A stretch of 64,000 nt of DNA from Vibrio zhanjiangensis (GCF_030161235.1 NZ_BSPW01000108.1:1-64000), one strand, 5' to 3'; positions 51,791 to 61,065 are shown, counted from the stretch's first letter. Numbers and translations: made by a program. Notes: a model not told the origin generated them from the letters alone.

Positions 51791-53488
51791 GTGTTGTTAA
51801 GGAAAATTTATGGGTTGTTAATACTTACTGTTTCAATGACGGTTGGTGCAAATGGAGACGCAACTAGTGAGGCTCCCGTTGGTACATCTGTTTGTGATGA
51901 AGCATCAACGGAATGTATTGAAAAGCAAGACGCAAACGCGGCTTTAAAAGAGTCAAACCAAGAGTATTATCAGTATTTGGTCGATCAATTTAGCCAAGTA
52001 TTGCCTAGCGATATTGATGGTTTAGCTGCGGTGGTGAAAGAGCCCAGTAATAGCCTGTTTCACTACTGGTACCTTAACGACAACCTTGCTTTCAACCAAT
52101 ATACCTATGATTACATTAGCGCGCGTGTCACGCCCAGCCACTTACCGGGTGTGGTGCAGTTATCGGCAGGAAAAAGCTTTAACCATGCATATTTGCAAGT
52201 ACTGTCTGGTGTTAGTTTTGGCTTAAGCCAACAAACAAAGCAGCAGTTGGCGGAGCAGCAAAAAGAGTTGGAGACACTTGCCAGTGATCTTGTTGATGTT
52301 TACGAATACGCGTTCAATCCCATTACTCCTGAACAGATAGACAAAGCGCACCGAGCGCTGGAATCTTATAAAATAACCATAGAAACTAAGCTCGACTATG
52401 TCGTGGATTTCGTCGTGGCGTACAAATGGAGTGGGCGTTTGGTGCAAGACAAAAGGCCACTGCCATTTATCGGGATTGCCCAAGCAAGCAATCTCAGCCA
52501 AATTTTGCCAGATATACCAGCATCTGGAGCTGGGGTGTTACAAAAGCTTGGTTTATATTTGCATTCCTATCGGGTGATTAATGCAATGAATAATGGGTTT
52601 CAGCATAACGCTGCTATGCTCAATGCTTCGATAAGCAACGTGCAGTCACCGAGTAAAGAGAGAGGTGGGATAAAAACGTTCAATCCTGTTGATGGGCTTG
52701 AATCCGAACGCTACCAGCCAAGATATGATATTGGTGTGGCCCTTGCCGCTATTGCCAATTCACTGGCTAACCGAGAGCGAACATTACGCTTAACACTGCG
52801 AATAGCTGCGAGCAAAGATAATATTGGCGAGCAAGATTTGCCCGGTGTCATTACGGGCAAGCTGATATTTATTGATGAGTTAGGGCGTTCGATTGATTTG
52901 AATTTACTAACGAAAACAGGCTCGGTCACTATGGATATCGCGTATCAGGGCTATGCTTATTTACCCATTCAAAAAGCCAGTTTGAGCGCGGATGGGCAGT
53001 CAGGGTGGTATTTTAGTGATCCCATATGGCAGTCAATCCAACATCAAGGTCAAGATGAAACGGGCTATCAATTTGCCTATCAGCCTGCGTTTCATCTCAG
53101 TTGTCATCACCATGATGGTAACTTTGCAAGCCTGACAGGGGTATTAATTGCCAATTCACCTAAAGTCGTCATCACTTTTGATTCAAACAGCGAAGTGCTG
53201 GCAAGCCTTTTTGAGCAAACCTCAGGTCAAGGCAAGCTCCAATTCGATGGAGAGTGGATAAAGCATGGCATTGAGCAGCGCAGCTATCGTTATCAAATGG
53301 CTGAAGGTACAGAAGGACAAAAGACGCTCATCTTTACTTCTGACAGCCAATTAGCATCGGCTTCACAGGCCAATTCTTTACAAGTCAGCATACCGTCAGA
53401 GTTAAAAACGGCCGATGTATTGTTGGTCACTTACCAGTATCCCGCCGCCGAGGGTAATGGAACTTGCCCTGTAGAAAACCAGCTCTAA
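51791..53488 (+). CDS. exported protein of unknown function
   Basis: 565 aa. Starts GTG (51791) or TTG (51794); AAGGAG is 4 or 7 nt away. The signal peptide is LLRKIYGLLILTVSMTVGANG, so it is likely periplasmic or secreted. Residues about 45-200 look alpha-helical with a coiled-coil-like QQTKQQLAEQQKELETLASDL; the C-terminal half looks beta-rich. Four conserved-looking Cys (two in CDEASTEC, one in LSCHHHDGN, one in GTCPVE) could form disulfides, and CHHH might bind metal. I recognise no family. It lies alone between gmk and yicC, which are near neighbours in E. coli, so it looks like an accessory insertion. Confidence 0.72.
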   Translation: MLLRKIYGLLILTVSMTVGANGDATSEAPVGTSVCDEASTECIEKQDANAALKESNQEYYQYLVDQFSQVLPSDIDGLAAVVKEPSNSLFHYWYLNDNLAFNQYTYDYISARVTPSHLPGVVQLSAGKSFNHAYLQVLSGVSFGLSQQTKQQLAEQQKELETLASDLVDVYEYAFNPITPEQIDKAHRALESYKITIETKLDYVVDFVVAYKWSGRLVQDKRPLPFIGIAQASNLSQILPDIPASGAGVLQKLGLYLHSYRVINAMNNGFQHNAAMLNASISNVQSPSKERGGIKTFNPVDGLESERYQPRYDIGVALAAIANSLANRERTLRLTLRIAASKDNIGEQDLPGVITGKLIFIDELGRSIDLNLLTKTGSVTMDIAYQGYAYLPIQKASLSADGQSGWYFSDPIWQSIQHQGQDETGYQFAYQPAFHLSCHHHDGNFASLTGVLIANSPKVVITFDSNSEVLASLFEQTSGQGKLQFDGEWIKHGIEQRSYRYQMAEGTEGQKTLIFTSDSQLASASQANSLQVSIPSELKTADVLLVTYQYPAAEGNGTCPVENQL

Positions 53489-53514
53489 GCCTATTATTGG
53501 TTGAGCTTAGAGCT
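53481..53514. terminator. hairpin at the convergent end of the unknown gene and yicC
   Basis: AGCTCTAAGC / GCTTAGAGCT, 10-bp perfect stem with a 14-nt loop, overlapping the stop codon of the upstream gene. Only a short TTTTC follows on the minus strand, so it may serve both transcripts weakly. Confidence 0.6.
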
Positions 53515-53526
53515 GAGAATTAAATG

Positions 53527-54393
53527 TTATTCAATATTTTGGATCTGCTCGCGCATTTGTTCGATAAGCACTTTTAGCTCAACGCCTGAAGCGGTGATAT
53601 CTGTGCTAATAGATTTAGATGCGAGTGTGTTGGATTCACGGTTAAATTCTTGCATCATAAAATCCATGCGGCGGCCACAAGCGCCACCTTTTTTAAGGAT
53701 ATTATTGGCTTCTTTTACGTGCGAATCGAGGCGATCCAGCTCTTCTGCTACATCGGACTTTTGTGCAAGAAGGATCAGCTCTTGCTCGACGCGAGAGGGT
53801 TCCAGTTCCACTTTGGCTTCTTCGAACTTGGAGAATAAACGTTCGCGTTGCCATTCGAGAATTTCAGGCATTCGAGCGCGTACTTTAATGACTTCGGCTG
53901 TAATGGCGGATAAGCGCTGCTCAATAAGCGCTTTCATATTATCACCTTCACGGCCACGAGCTTCGATAAACTCACTCACGCCTTCGTCAAACGCGGCCAG
54001 TAAATCTTTGTTGATCGCATCCATGTCTTGCTCTGAGGTTTCCATAACCCCTGGCCAATTCATGATTTGAAATGGGTTTAACCTGTTGTCGTCACCTGTC
54101 ATTGCCATCACTTGTTTGGCGGCGTTGATCACTTGGTTGGCAAGGGTTTCGTTGATGCTAAGCTCCCCTTTAGCTGCAGGATTGGCTTCAAAGCGCAGCG
54201 CACATTCTACTTTGCCGCGAGCTAGGCGCTGACGAAAACGTTCCCGTAAGACAGGTTCTAAACCACGAAACTGCTCTGGTAGGCGAAAATAGGTTTCCAA
54301 ATAACGTTGATTGACGCTGCGAATTTCCCATACCGCAGTTCCCCAATCGCCTTTTACTTCTTTACGAGCATAGGCGGTCATACTATAGATCAT
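53527..54393 (-). CDS. yicC: YicC family endoribonuclease-like protein
   Basis: 288 aa, E. coli YicC 287. N-terminal YicC domain (MIYSMTAYARKEVKGDWGTAVWEIRSVNQRYLE) and a C-terminal DUF1732 region (DRLDSHVKEANNILKKGGACGRRMDFMMQEFNRESNT). E. coli YicC has been reported to promote RNA (RyhB) degradation. It is divergent from rph, the E. coli arrangement. Confidence 0.95.
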   Translation of the reverse strand: MIYSMTAYARKEVKGDWGTAVWEIRSVNQRYLETYFRLPEQFRGLEPVLRERFRQRLARGKVECALRFEANPAAKGELSINETLANQVINAAKQVMAMTGDDNRLNPFQIMNWPGVMETSEQDMDAINKDLLAAFDEGVSEFIEARGREGDNMKALIEQRLSAITAEVIKVRARMPEILEWQRERLFSKFEEAKVELEPSRVEQELILLAQKSDVAEELDRLDSHVKEANNILKKGGACGRRMDFMMQEFNRESNTLASKSISTDITASGVELKVLIEQMREQIQNIE

Positions 54394-54573
54394 CGAATTT
54401 TCCTGTTTTAATCATCTGTGAAAATAACGCCAAGCCATAGTAACAGAATATGCATGATTTGGAATCGCACGAAAATAGGATGCTTTTCCAGCACTGCGCT
54501 TTCTGCTAGAATCTTGCCCCAATCTGATTCGTCTTCCCCTATCGATAGAGATAGACAACTAAGGTAGATGCTA

Positions 54574-55290
54574 ATGCGTCCAAACGATCGCAAGGCGGAC
54601 CAAGTTCGCCCTATTAAAATCACTCGTCACTACACGGCTTACGCTGAAGGCTCAGTTCTGGTTGAGTTTGGCAATACAAAAGTACTATGTAATGCGACCG
54701 TTGAAGAAAATGTGCCTCGCTGGTTAAAAGGCCAAGGTAAAGGCTGGGTGACGGCTGAATACGGTATGTTACCGCGTTCGACGCACTTGCGCATGCGCCG
54801 TGAAGCAGCGAGTGGAAAACAAGGTGGCCGTACCATGGAAATTCAACGTCTGATTGCGCGTAGCTTACGAGCGGTGGTGGACCTTGAGGCAATAGGTGAA
54901 ATTATGGTCACAGTGGATTGTGATGTCATTCAAGCTGATGGTGGTACGCGTACCGCTTCTATCTCTGGTGCCAGCGTTGCCATGGCCGATGCATTTCAGC
55001 ATCTAGTGGAGAAAGGCAAGCTGAAAGCAAATCCAATGAAAGGGCATGTAGCTGCTGTGTCTGTCGGTATGCTGGGTCAAGATGTCTTGTGTGACTTAGA
55101 GTATGTAGAAGATTCCGCTGCTGATACGGATATGAATGTGGTAATGACAGAAGACGGCCGCATGATTGAGGTTCAAGGCACGGCAGAAGGCGAACCTTTC
55201 AGCCATGATGACTTGATGAAGTTGCTTGAGTCGGCCAAAACGGGGATTTGCGATATTGTCGCGGCGCAAAAAGCGGCGTTAGAACAGTGA
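54574..55290 (+). CDS. rph: ribonuclease PH
   Basis: 238 aa from ATG 54574, 9 nt after AAGG; an ATG 6 nt earlier would sit too close. Family signatures MRPNDRKADQVRPIKI, GWVTAEYGMLPRSTHLRM and RIARSLRAVVDL-type phosphate-binding residues. It removes nucleotides from tRNA 3' ends by phosphorolysis. The stop codon lies 5 nt before the pyrE attenuator-like hairpin. Confidence 0.98.
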   Translation: MRPNDRKADQVRPIKITRHYTAYAEGSVLVEFGNTKVLCNATVEENVPRWLKGQGKGWVTAEYGMLPRSTHLRMRREAASGKQGGRTMEIQRLIARSLRAVVDLEAIGEIMVTVDCDVIQADGGTRTASISGASVAMADAFQHLVEKGKLKANPMKGHVAAVSVGMLGQDVLCDLEYVEDSAADTDMNVVMTEDGRMIEVQGTAEGEPFSHDDLMKLLESAKTGICDIVAAQKAALEQ

Positions 55291-55295
55291 TTTTT

Positions 55296-55328
55296 AAATA
55301 GCTTCCAATTGAGGAAGCTATTTTTTTA
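55296..55328 (+). terminator. rph-pyrE intercistronic attenuator/terminator
   Basis: AAATAGCTTCC / GGAAGCTATTT, 11-bp perfect stem, loop AATTGA, followed by TTTT. In E. coli the rph-pyrE hairpin is governed by ribosome coupling and UTP level; here the rph stop is 5 nt before the stem, the geometry that mechanism needs. Confidence 0.85.
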
Positions 55329-55368
55329 TCTTTTGAAATTTTAGGCAGTAATAAGTAGAGAGTGAGTG

Positions 55369-56010
55369 ATGAAAGCATACCAGCGTGAATTTATTGAGTT
55401 TGCATTAGAGAAGCAAGTACTGAAATTTGGTGAATTTACTTTAAAGTCTGGCCGTAAGAGCCCCTATTTCTTTAACGCTGGTCTTTTTAATACCGGTCGC
55501 GATCTGGCTCGTTTAGGTCGTTTTTATGCCGCCGCTCTGGCAGATTCTGGGATTGAGTTTGATGTGCTATTTGGACCTGCCTATAAAGGTATCCCTATTG
55601 CGACCACAACCGCGGTGGCATTAGCAGATCACCATCATATTGACACGCCATACTGTTTTAACCGTAAAGAAGCCAAAGCTCACGGTGAGGGTGGTAATCT
55701 GGTCGGCAGCGATTTACAAGGGCGCATCATGCTGGTGGACGATGTGATTACCGCTGGCACTGCGATTCGAGAATCTATGACGCTTATCCAATCTAATGGT
55801 GCGCAGTTAGCTGGTGTTCTGGTTGCAATCGATCGCCAAGAAAAAGGTAAAGGTGAGCTGTCTGCCATTCAGGAAGTAGAGCGTGACTTTGGGTGTGCGG
55901 TGATTTCTATCGTCAGTTTAGGTGATTTAATTAGTTATCTAGAAGAACAAGGTGATGCGACCGAACATTTAGCCGCGGTCAAAGCTTATCGAGCTGAATA
56001 CGGTATCTAA
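55369..56010 (+). CDS. pyrE: orotate phosphoribosyltransferase
   Basis: 213 aa from ATG 55369, matching E. coli PyrE from its second residue on; a GTG one codon upstream is possible. KFGEFTLKSGRKSPYFFNAG and the PRPP loop IMLVDDVITAGTAI are diagnostic. It converts orotate and PRPP to OMP in pyrimidine synthesis. It is preceded by the attenuator-like hairpin above and followed by a strong terminator. Confidence 0.98.
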   Translation: MKAYQREFIEFALEKQVLKFGEFTLKSGRKSPYFFNAGLFNTGRDLARLGRFYAAALADSGIEFDVLFGPAYKGIPIATTTAVALADHHHIDTPYCFNRKEAKAHGEGGNLVGSDLQGRIMLVDDVITAGTAIRESMTLIQSNGAQLAGVLVAIDRQEKGKGELSAIQEVERDFGCAVISIVSLGDLISYLEEQGDATEHLAAVKAYRAEYGI

Positions 56011-56034
56011 AGAGTGACCGTCATCCTGTAAGCC

Positions 56035-56062
56035 AAAGGGCTGACTTGTGAGTCAGCCCTTT
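56035..56062. terminator. pyrE terminator (shared with the convergent acyltransferase gene)
   Basis: AAAGGGCTGACT / AGTCAGCCCTTT, 12-bp perfect stem with loop TGTG, followed by GCTTTTATTT on the plus strand. It lies between the converging pyrE and lpxN-like stop codons. Confidence 0.85.
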
Positions 56063-56078
56063 GCTTTTATTTGGCTAG

Positions 56079-57044
56079 CTAATTTGAATTGTCGTAAATT
56101 GCGCTGCCGTCTCGCTGAGTTTTTAGCAATGACAGATTCCACATATATTGTTCAGGGCGGGGCCTTACGAGATCTTCGATTGCTTGATTCATGGCTCTCG
56201 CGTCTGCTTCTTCATCACCAGTTGGAAAGTTTTCTAACGCAGGCAGAATATGCACTTCATACTTACCTGTCTTATCGTTATACGCGGGTAAAACAGGGAC
56301 CACTTTAGCTTTGGATAAGCGAGCCATTTTACCAAAGCCTTTCAGTGTGGCTTTTTCGGTACCAAAAAAGGGAACAAAGACGGAATTTTCGGCGCCAAAA
56401 TCTTCATCAGGTAGCCAGTATCCAAGATAACCGTCTTTAATTGAACGTACAAAGGGCTTGACCCCTGCCTCTCTGGCAAAAATACGCCCACCATATTGCA
56501 TGCGTTGTACTTGCATTAACCAATCGCCAATTGGGTTGCGCTGGGGCTTCATTATCGTGGTGACTTTGTAGCCTCTGGCCGCCAGCATGACTGCTGGGTA
56601 GTCAACGGCCCAAGCGTGGGGAGCTAAGATAATGACTTTTTCACCAGCATCGAGTAGAGGGAGAATATTTTCTTCTCCGATCATGATGCCGCGATTTTGG
56701 TTGTGCTCGGTTGAGCGAATCAAAAACTCCGAATAAGCAAAGAGATACTGAGCGGCTTTGACAAAGGTCTCTTCCAATATGTGCTGACGTTCTGAGTCAG
56801 ACTTTTCAGGGAAACAATAGGCCAAATTGACACGGGCACGGCGAACCACTCGGCCATTCTTTCTGACAATAAATACCGATAACTTACGTGCCAATGCGTC
56901 ACGCCAACGAAAGGGAACAAAGGCGATTAAAGCGGCAAATGCTATGCCGAACCATGTGCCCCAATGCTTGGGGTGTAAAAAGGCCCACTCAAATCTTGGA
57001 TTGTGCAGGTGCTTTTCGATGTTATTTTTGTCTGTGTTGCTCAT
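56079..57044 (-). CDS. lpxN: lipid A late acyltransferase, LpxM/LpxN type
   Basis: 321 aa LPLAT-family inner-membrane protein. N-terminal TM (WFGIAFAALIAFVPF), catalytic HX4D in APHAWAVD (about residue 140), KPQRNPIGDWLMQVQRMQYGG and PDEDFGAENSVFVPFFG. By position (beside pyrE) and sequence it matches V. cholerae VC0212, reported to add a 3-hydroxylaurate to lipid A and named LpxN; assignment of that hydroxyacyl specificity here is by analogy. It follows lpxL by 6 nt. Confidence 0.88.
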   Translation of the reverse strand: MSNTDKNNIEKHLHNPRFEWAFLHPKHWGTWFGIAFAALIAFVPFRWRDALARKLSVFIVRKNGRVVRRARVNLAYCFPEKSDSERQHILEETFVKAAQYLFAYSEFLIRSTEHNQNRGIMIGEENILPLLDAGEKVIILAPHAWAVDYPAVMLAARGYKVTTIMKPQRNPIGDWLMQVQRMQYGGRIFAREAGVKPFVRSIKDGYLGYWLPDEDFGAENSVFVPFFGTEKATLKGFGKMARLSKAKVVPVLPAYNDKTGKYEVHILPALENFPTGDEEADARAMNQAIEDLVRPRPEQYMWNLSLLKTQRDGSAIYDNSN

Positions 57045-57050
57045 TGAAAC

Positions 57051-58001
57051 TTATTGATATCTTGAGTTGGTGAGTGAGTGATCCGGTAAAGACTTAAAGC
57101 GCTTGTGTAACCACATCCACTGCTCTGGAGCACGCATGATAATTTCTTCGACAAACTTATTCATGTAAGCGGCGGCTGCATCTTCATCCTTATGTGGAAA
57201 GTCTTGTTCAATCGATTTATCGGCAATAATTTCGTATTTTCCTTGTTGGTTGCGAAAGCCAGAACCTAGCACTATCGCACTTTTACTGGTAGAGGCAAGG
57301 ATTCTGGTTCCCGTGGTTGTACAGGCTTGTTTGACGGCAAAGAAGGGGACAAATACCGATTTGTTGTGCCCATAGTCTTGGTCAGGTAAGTAAAACAGTC
57401 TATGACCTTGGCGCAGTACGCGAATCATCTGTTTTAAATCGCGGCGATAAATTAATTGGTTTCCGTTGCGAGTACGGCCTCGATATTGAATGAATTCATA
57501 GGCCGGGTTGCTATGTGGCCGATAGGCGCCATAACCAGGAAGACCTAATACGGCGAAAGCTCGGGCTGTGATTTCAAGGTTGAGCGCGTGCACGCAGCAA
57601 AGCAGCACCCCCTTTCCGGCATCTTGGTGCTTGTGTAATTCATCGATATCTTTGGCAATGAGAATGCGTTTAAAGCGCCATGTTGGCCAAAACCAAGTGA
57701 TTCCAGTCTCAATCAAAGCCATGCCGGTATTTTTGAAGTTTTCCGCTACCATATCATCGATTTCTTTCGTGGACATGTTGGGAAAAGCTAGTTCAAGATT
57801 ACGTTTGGCAATTTTTGCTCGCGACTTGCCTATTTTGAGGCCAAAGGAGCCAATGCCGCGACCGACTTTCAAAAGCAAGGCATAGGGTAGCAAGTTAACG
57901 ATAAGAGCCAGTAAACCAAATCCAAACCATACGCCCCAATATTTTGGATGAAGTAGGCTTAAACAAAACTCTGGTTTATCAAGGGTGTTTTTTTTACTCA
58001 T
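57051..58001 (-). CDS. lpxL: lipid A late acyltransferase, LpxL type
   Basis: 316 aa, LPLAT family. One N-terminal TM (FGLLALIVNLLPYALLL), catalytic HX4E in CVHALNLE, RTRNGNQLIYRRDLKQMIRVLRQG and YLPDQDYGHNKSVFVPFF. It corresponds to V. cholerae VC0213, adding the first secondary acyl chain to Kdo2-lipid IVA. It lies 8 nt after slmA and 6 nt before lpxN, so the three are one transcription unit. Confidence 0.9.
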   Translation of the reverse strand: MSKKNTLDKPEFCLSLLHPKYWGVWFGFGLLALIVNLLPYALLLKVGRGIGSFGLKIGKSRAKIAKRNLELAFPNMSTKEIDDMVAENFKNTGMALIETGITWFWPTWRFKRILIAKDIDELHKHQDAGKGVLLCCVHALNLEITARAFAVLGLPGYGAYRPHSNPAYEFIQYRGRTRNGNQLIYRRDLKQMIRVLRQGHRLFYLPDQDYGHNKSVFVPFFAVKQACTTTGTRILASTSKSAIVLGSGFRNQQGKYEIIADKSIEQDFPHKDEDAAAAYMNKFVEEIIMRAPEQWMWLHKRFKSLPDHSLTNSRYQ

Positions 58002-58009
58002 GGTACGAA

Positions 58010-58600
58010 CTACTTAATTTGTGCGCTCAGTAAAGCCCAATATTGTTCAAAATTAGCCGTTGGCTGGTATTTAAAATCTGAGCGGACAAAGCGATTTAAA
58101 CTACCTTCAACCTGACCCAACAACTGCGCAGCTAGGGTAGATTCATCGACAGGAAACGCTTTTCCTTCTCTTAGTTGACGCTCACGTAGTATTTGGCGAA
58201 TTGAGGTTTCAATGCGTTCAAATAACTGATTGATGCGTTCCCGCAAGCGCTCATTTTCAAACATTAAAGCATGGCCAGATAAAATGCGTGTTAAGCCTGG
58301 GTTACGCTCAGCAAAGGCCAAAATAAGCTGTAAAACCAAGCGAATACGTGTGAGGGTGTCTTTCTCCTCGTCTAGAATGCGATTGATGCGTGACATCAAA
58401 GATTCTTCAATAAACTCGATCAGGCCTTCAAACATGCGTGCTTTGCTTGGGAAGTGTCGATACAAAGCTGCTTCAGATACACCAACATGCTTGGCGAGCT
58501 TGGCCGTTGTAATCCGAGAGGCTCCATCGTGAGACTCTAGCATCTGCGCCAGTGCTTGTAGTATTTCTTCGCGGCGGTTGCTTTTTTTTGTTCCGGCCAT
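58010..58600 (-). CDS. slmA: nucleoid occlusion factor SlmA
   Basis: 196 aa from ATG 58600, preceded by AAGGAA with 8 nt spacing; an in-frame start 45 nt earlier is not supported by the family N-terminus MAGxKKxNRREEIL. TetR-type HTH ITTAKLAKHVGVSEAALYRHFPSKARMFEGL, then an all-helical dimer/FtsZ-binding domain. It blocks Z-ring assembly over DNA. It is first in slmA-lpxL-lpxN. Confidence 0.97.
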   Translation of the reverse strand: MAGTKKSNRREEILQALAQMLESHDGASRITTAKLAKHVGVSEAALYRHFPSKARMFEGLIEFIEESLMSRINRILDEEKDTLTRIRLVLQLILAFAERNPGLTRILSGHALMFENERLRERINQLFERIETSIRQILRERQLREGKAFPVDESTLAAQLLGQVEGSLNRFVRSDFKYQPTANFEQYWALLSAQIK

Positions 58601-58776
58601 GAATGAGTTCCTTTTCCCACTGTTAGTGCCCATTAACACAGGCATTTGCCCAGACTAGCAAGCTAGGGTGGGCTGAATAGACGACTTTCTGAATGTTAGA
58701 TTAAGCTCTGTTTCTCGCCTCTTTGGCACGAGTCATTTTGCTTGAACAGCAGTAGTGAGATAACAGATTTAGTGGC

Positions 58777-59982
58777 TCAATTGTTTAATTTTTCCGCAAT
58801 GCACATTAATATTTGCTGCGCAATTTTTTCTTTTGAAGCGAGAGTAAGTGACTGCTCACCCTCTTTCCAGTATAGAGTAACTGCATTGTTGTTGCTGTTA
58901 AAGCCTTGGCCCGCTATTGAGACATCATTGGCACAAATCATATCCAAATTTTTCTTGTTCAGTTTACTGCGTGCGTAATGGGCGACATCTTGTGTTTCTG
59001 CAGCGAAGCCAACTGTGAAGGGTCGATTGTCAGTCATATTGGCAACTGAGGCGACGATGTCTGGGTTTTTGACCATGGTGATCGTCATATTGTCGGTGCC
59101 CTCTTTTTTCTTAATTTTTTGCTCAGCAATCGTTTCAGGTCGATAGTCCGCCACTGCTGCGCAACTGATAAAAATATCATGGTTGGCGGCGTGCTGCATA
59201 ACAGTATTATGCATCTCTTGTGCACTCACGACGTCAATTCGGTTGGTGCATTGAGGTGTATCGAGTGAAACTGGCCCAGCCACCAAGTTGACTGAAGCGC
59301 CTAGCTGCGCTGCTGCTTGTGCTAAAGCAAAGCCCATTTTTCCTGAACTCTGGTTGGAAATGTAACGCACAGGGTCGATGGGTTCTCGCGTCGGACCTGC
59401 CGTAATGAGGACAGATAGCCCTTTAAGAGGCTTTTCTGCCCAAAATTGTTCGCAAAACTCGACCAGTTGTAGGGGTTCTAGCATACGACCTGGCCCGATA
59501 TCACCACATGCTTGCTCCCCAGAAGCGGGCCCCCAAATGTGCAAACCTCGTCTTTCAAGCGTGGCGATATTGTCTTGAGTGGCCTGATTGCGATACATTT
59601 GCTGATTCATAGCGGGAGAGACGGCAATGGGCGCATCGGTTGCCAATACCAAGGTGGTGAGAAGATCATTTCCCATGCCCGAAGCAATGCGGGCAATCAG
59701 GTCGGCAGTTGCCGGCGCGAGCAGCACTAAATCGGCCCATTTTGCTAATTCAATATGGCCCATTGATGCTTCGGCGGCCGGATCGAGAAGGCTGTCTGAT
59801 ACGGGTCTACCAGACACGGCTTGCATTGTTAGAGGGGTGATAAATTCTTTGGCAGCTTTGGTCATAACAACCTGAACCTGTGCGCCTCGCTCCATCAGTC
59901 GGCGAGTCAAGTCGGCACATTTATAAGCCGCAATACCACCACCGATGCCAAGTAGGATCTTTTTGCCTGCGAGTGTTTGCAT
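58777..59982 (-). CDS. coaBC: bifunctional phosphopantothenoylcysteine decarboxylase / phosphopantothenate-cysteine ligase
   Basis: 401 aa from ATG 59982, 8 nt after AAGGA; two upstream in-frame starts are too close to, or lack, a ribosome site. The CoaC half has the flavin/substrate motifs GHIELAKWADLVLLAPATAD, PAMNQQMY and GEQACGDIG (catalytic Cys); the CoaB half has ITAGPTREPIDPVRYISNQSSGKMG and KKKEGTDNMTITMVKNPDIV. Two steps of coenzyme A synthesis. Divergent from radC. Confidence 0.98.
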   Translation of the reverse strand: MQTLAGKKILLGIGGGIAAYKCADLTRRLMERGAQVQVVMTKAAKEFITPLTMQAVSGRPVSDSLLDPAAEASMGHIELAKWADLVLLAPATADLIARIASGMGNDLLTTLVLATDAPIAVSPAMNQQMYRNQATQDNIATLERRGLHIWGPASGEQACGDIGPGRMLEPLQLVEFCEQFWAEKPLKGLSVLITAGPTREPIDPVRYISNQSSGKMGFALAQAAAQLGASVNLVAGPVSLDTPQCTNRIDVVSAQEMHNTVMQHAANHDIFISCAAVADYRPETIAEQKIKKKEGTDNMTITMVKNPDIVASVANMTDNRPFTVGFAAETQDVAHYARSKLNKKNLDMICANDVSIAGQGFNSNNNAVTLYWKEGEQSLTLASKEKIAQQILMCIAEKLNN

Positions 59983-60206
59983 GATGATCATCCTTAAAAA
60001 ATTCTGTGGCAAGATTACCACGCAGCAGATTGAGACTCTAGAAATGGTGTCGTAAGTTTTCAATGCCACCATACTTGGACTGCTTATTTATATACCTATT
60101 ATTTACTGAAAATCTTTCACTTGCTCTAAGACAGCGTTGACTAGTGTGATTCAGTGCATAGCAATCGTTATGCTAGTGAGGCTTTCTTCAAATTTTGGGT
60201 TGAGTT

Positions 60207-60872
60207 ATGTTTCTGCCTCCTGAATCTATGCCAAGGGAAAAGTTGCTCTCGCGAGGAGCCCAGTCGTTGACCGATGCGGAGTTACTAGCGATTTTTTTGC
60301 GTACAGGCACTAAGGGTATGAATGTATTGCAATTGGCCGATACACTGCTTAAAGAAATGGGTTCACTGCGGCGCTTGTTTTCCGCCAGTAAAGTAGAGCT
60401 TTGCCAATATAAAGGACTGGGCGAGGCGAAATATGTACAATTACAAGCCGCATTGGAAATGACGCAGCGCCATCTTCATGAAACTTTAGTGCGTGGTGAG
60501 GCATTAACCAGCCCAGAGCAAACCAAGCTTTATTTGGTCAGTCGATTGCGTGACAGAACGCGCGAGGCCTTTTATATTCTCTTTTTGGATAATCAGCATA
60601 GGGTGATTAAGGGCGAAATCTTGTTCGAAGGCACTATCGATAGCGCATCGGTTTATCCCAGAGAAGTGGTTAAGCGCGCGCTTGATCACAATGCGGCTGC
60701 TTTAATATTGGCCCACAATCATCCCTCAGGTGTGGCAGAACCGAGTCAAGCCGATCGTCGAATCACCCGTCGTATTGGGGATGCACTGGCTCTAGTCGAT
60801 ATTCGTATCCTTGATCATTTCGTCGTTGGGGATGGAGAGGTGGTTTCCTTTGCAGAACGTGGATGGATTTAA
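60207..60872 (+). CDS. radC: RadC family protein (JAB/MPN domain)
   Basis: 221 aa. N-terminal HhH-like UPF0758 region (SMPREKLLSRGAQSLTDAELLAIFLRTGTKG), C-terminal JAB1/MPN metal site with AHNHPSGVAEPSQADRRIT. Metalloprotein of unsettled function, despite the name; a role in DNA repair is not supported in E. coli. The short N-terminus relative to E. coli RadC is covered by the ATG at 60207. It precedes rpmBG, as in E. coli. Confidence 0.94.
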   Translation: MFLPPESMPREKLLSRGAQSLTDAELLAIFLRTGTKGMNVLQLADTLLKEMGSLRRLFSASKVELCQYKGLGEAKYVQLQAALEMTQRHLHETLVRGEALTSPEQTKLYLVSRLRDRTREAFYILFLDNQHRVIKGEILFEGTIDSASVYPREVVKRALDHNAAALILAHNHPSGVAEPSQADRRITRRIGDALALVDIRILDHFVVGDGEVVSFAERGWI

Positions 60873-60991
60873 ATCACATTACTTGTTGTGAGTTGCGTGA
60901 ATTCTGCTACAATCCCCCGACATTTTTTGAACTATTATCAGCTCTGCCTAAAAAAGATCACGAAAACCTTGAAAAAGGATCTGTTCGGGTC

Positions 60992-61020
60992 TTGAGCAAT
61001 GCTAGTCAAGTTAGTATAAT
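60992..61020 (+). promoter_or_regulatory. sigma70 promoter of rpmB-rpmG
   Basis: TTGAGC (60992-60997), 17-nt spacer, TATAAT (61015-61020): a perfect -10 and a good -35. The predicted start is near 61027, giving a 122-nt leader. A second candidate (TTGTGA-N16-TACAAT, 60886-60913) lies further upstream. Confidence 0.82.
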
Positions 61021-61065
61021 GCGCGACCTTTGATAGCCTTGTATGGGTTTCCATAGCGGTATAAG

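Noticed and set aside
53501..54070. 189-codon plus-strand frame opposite yicC
   Set aside because: Ser/Arg-rich shadow of the strongly conserved YicC coding strand.
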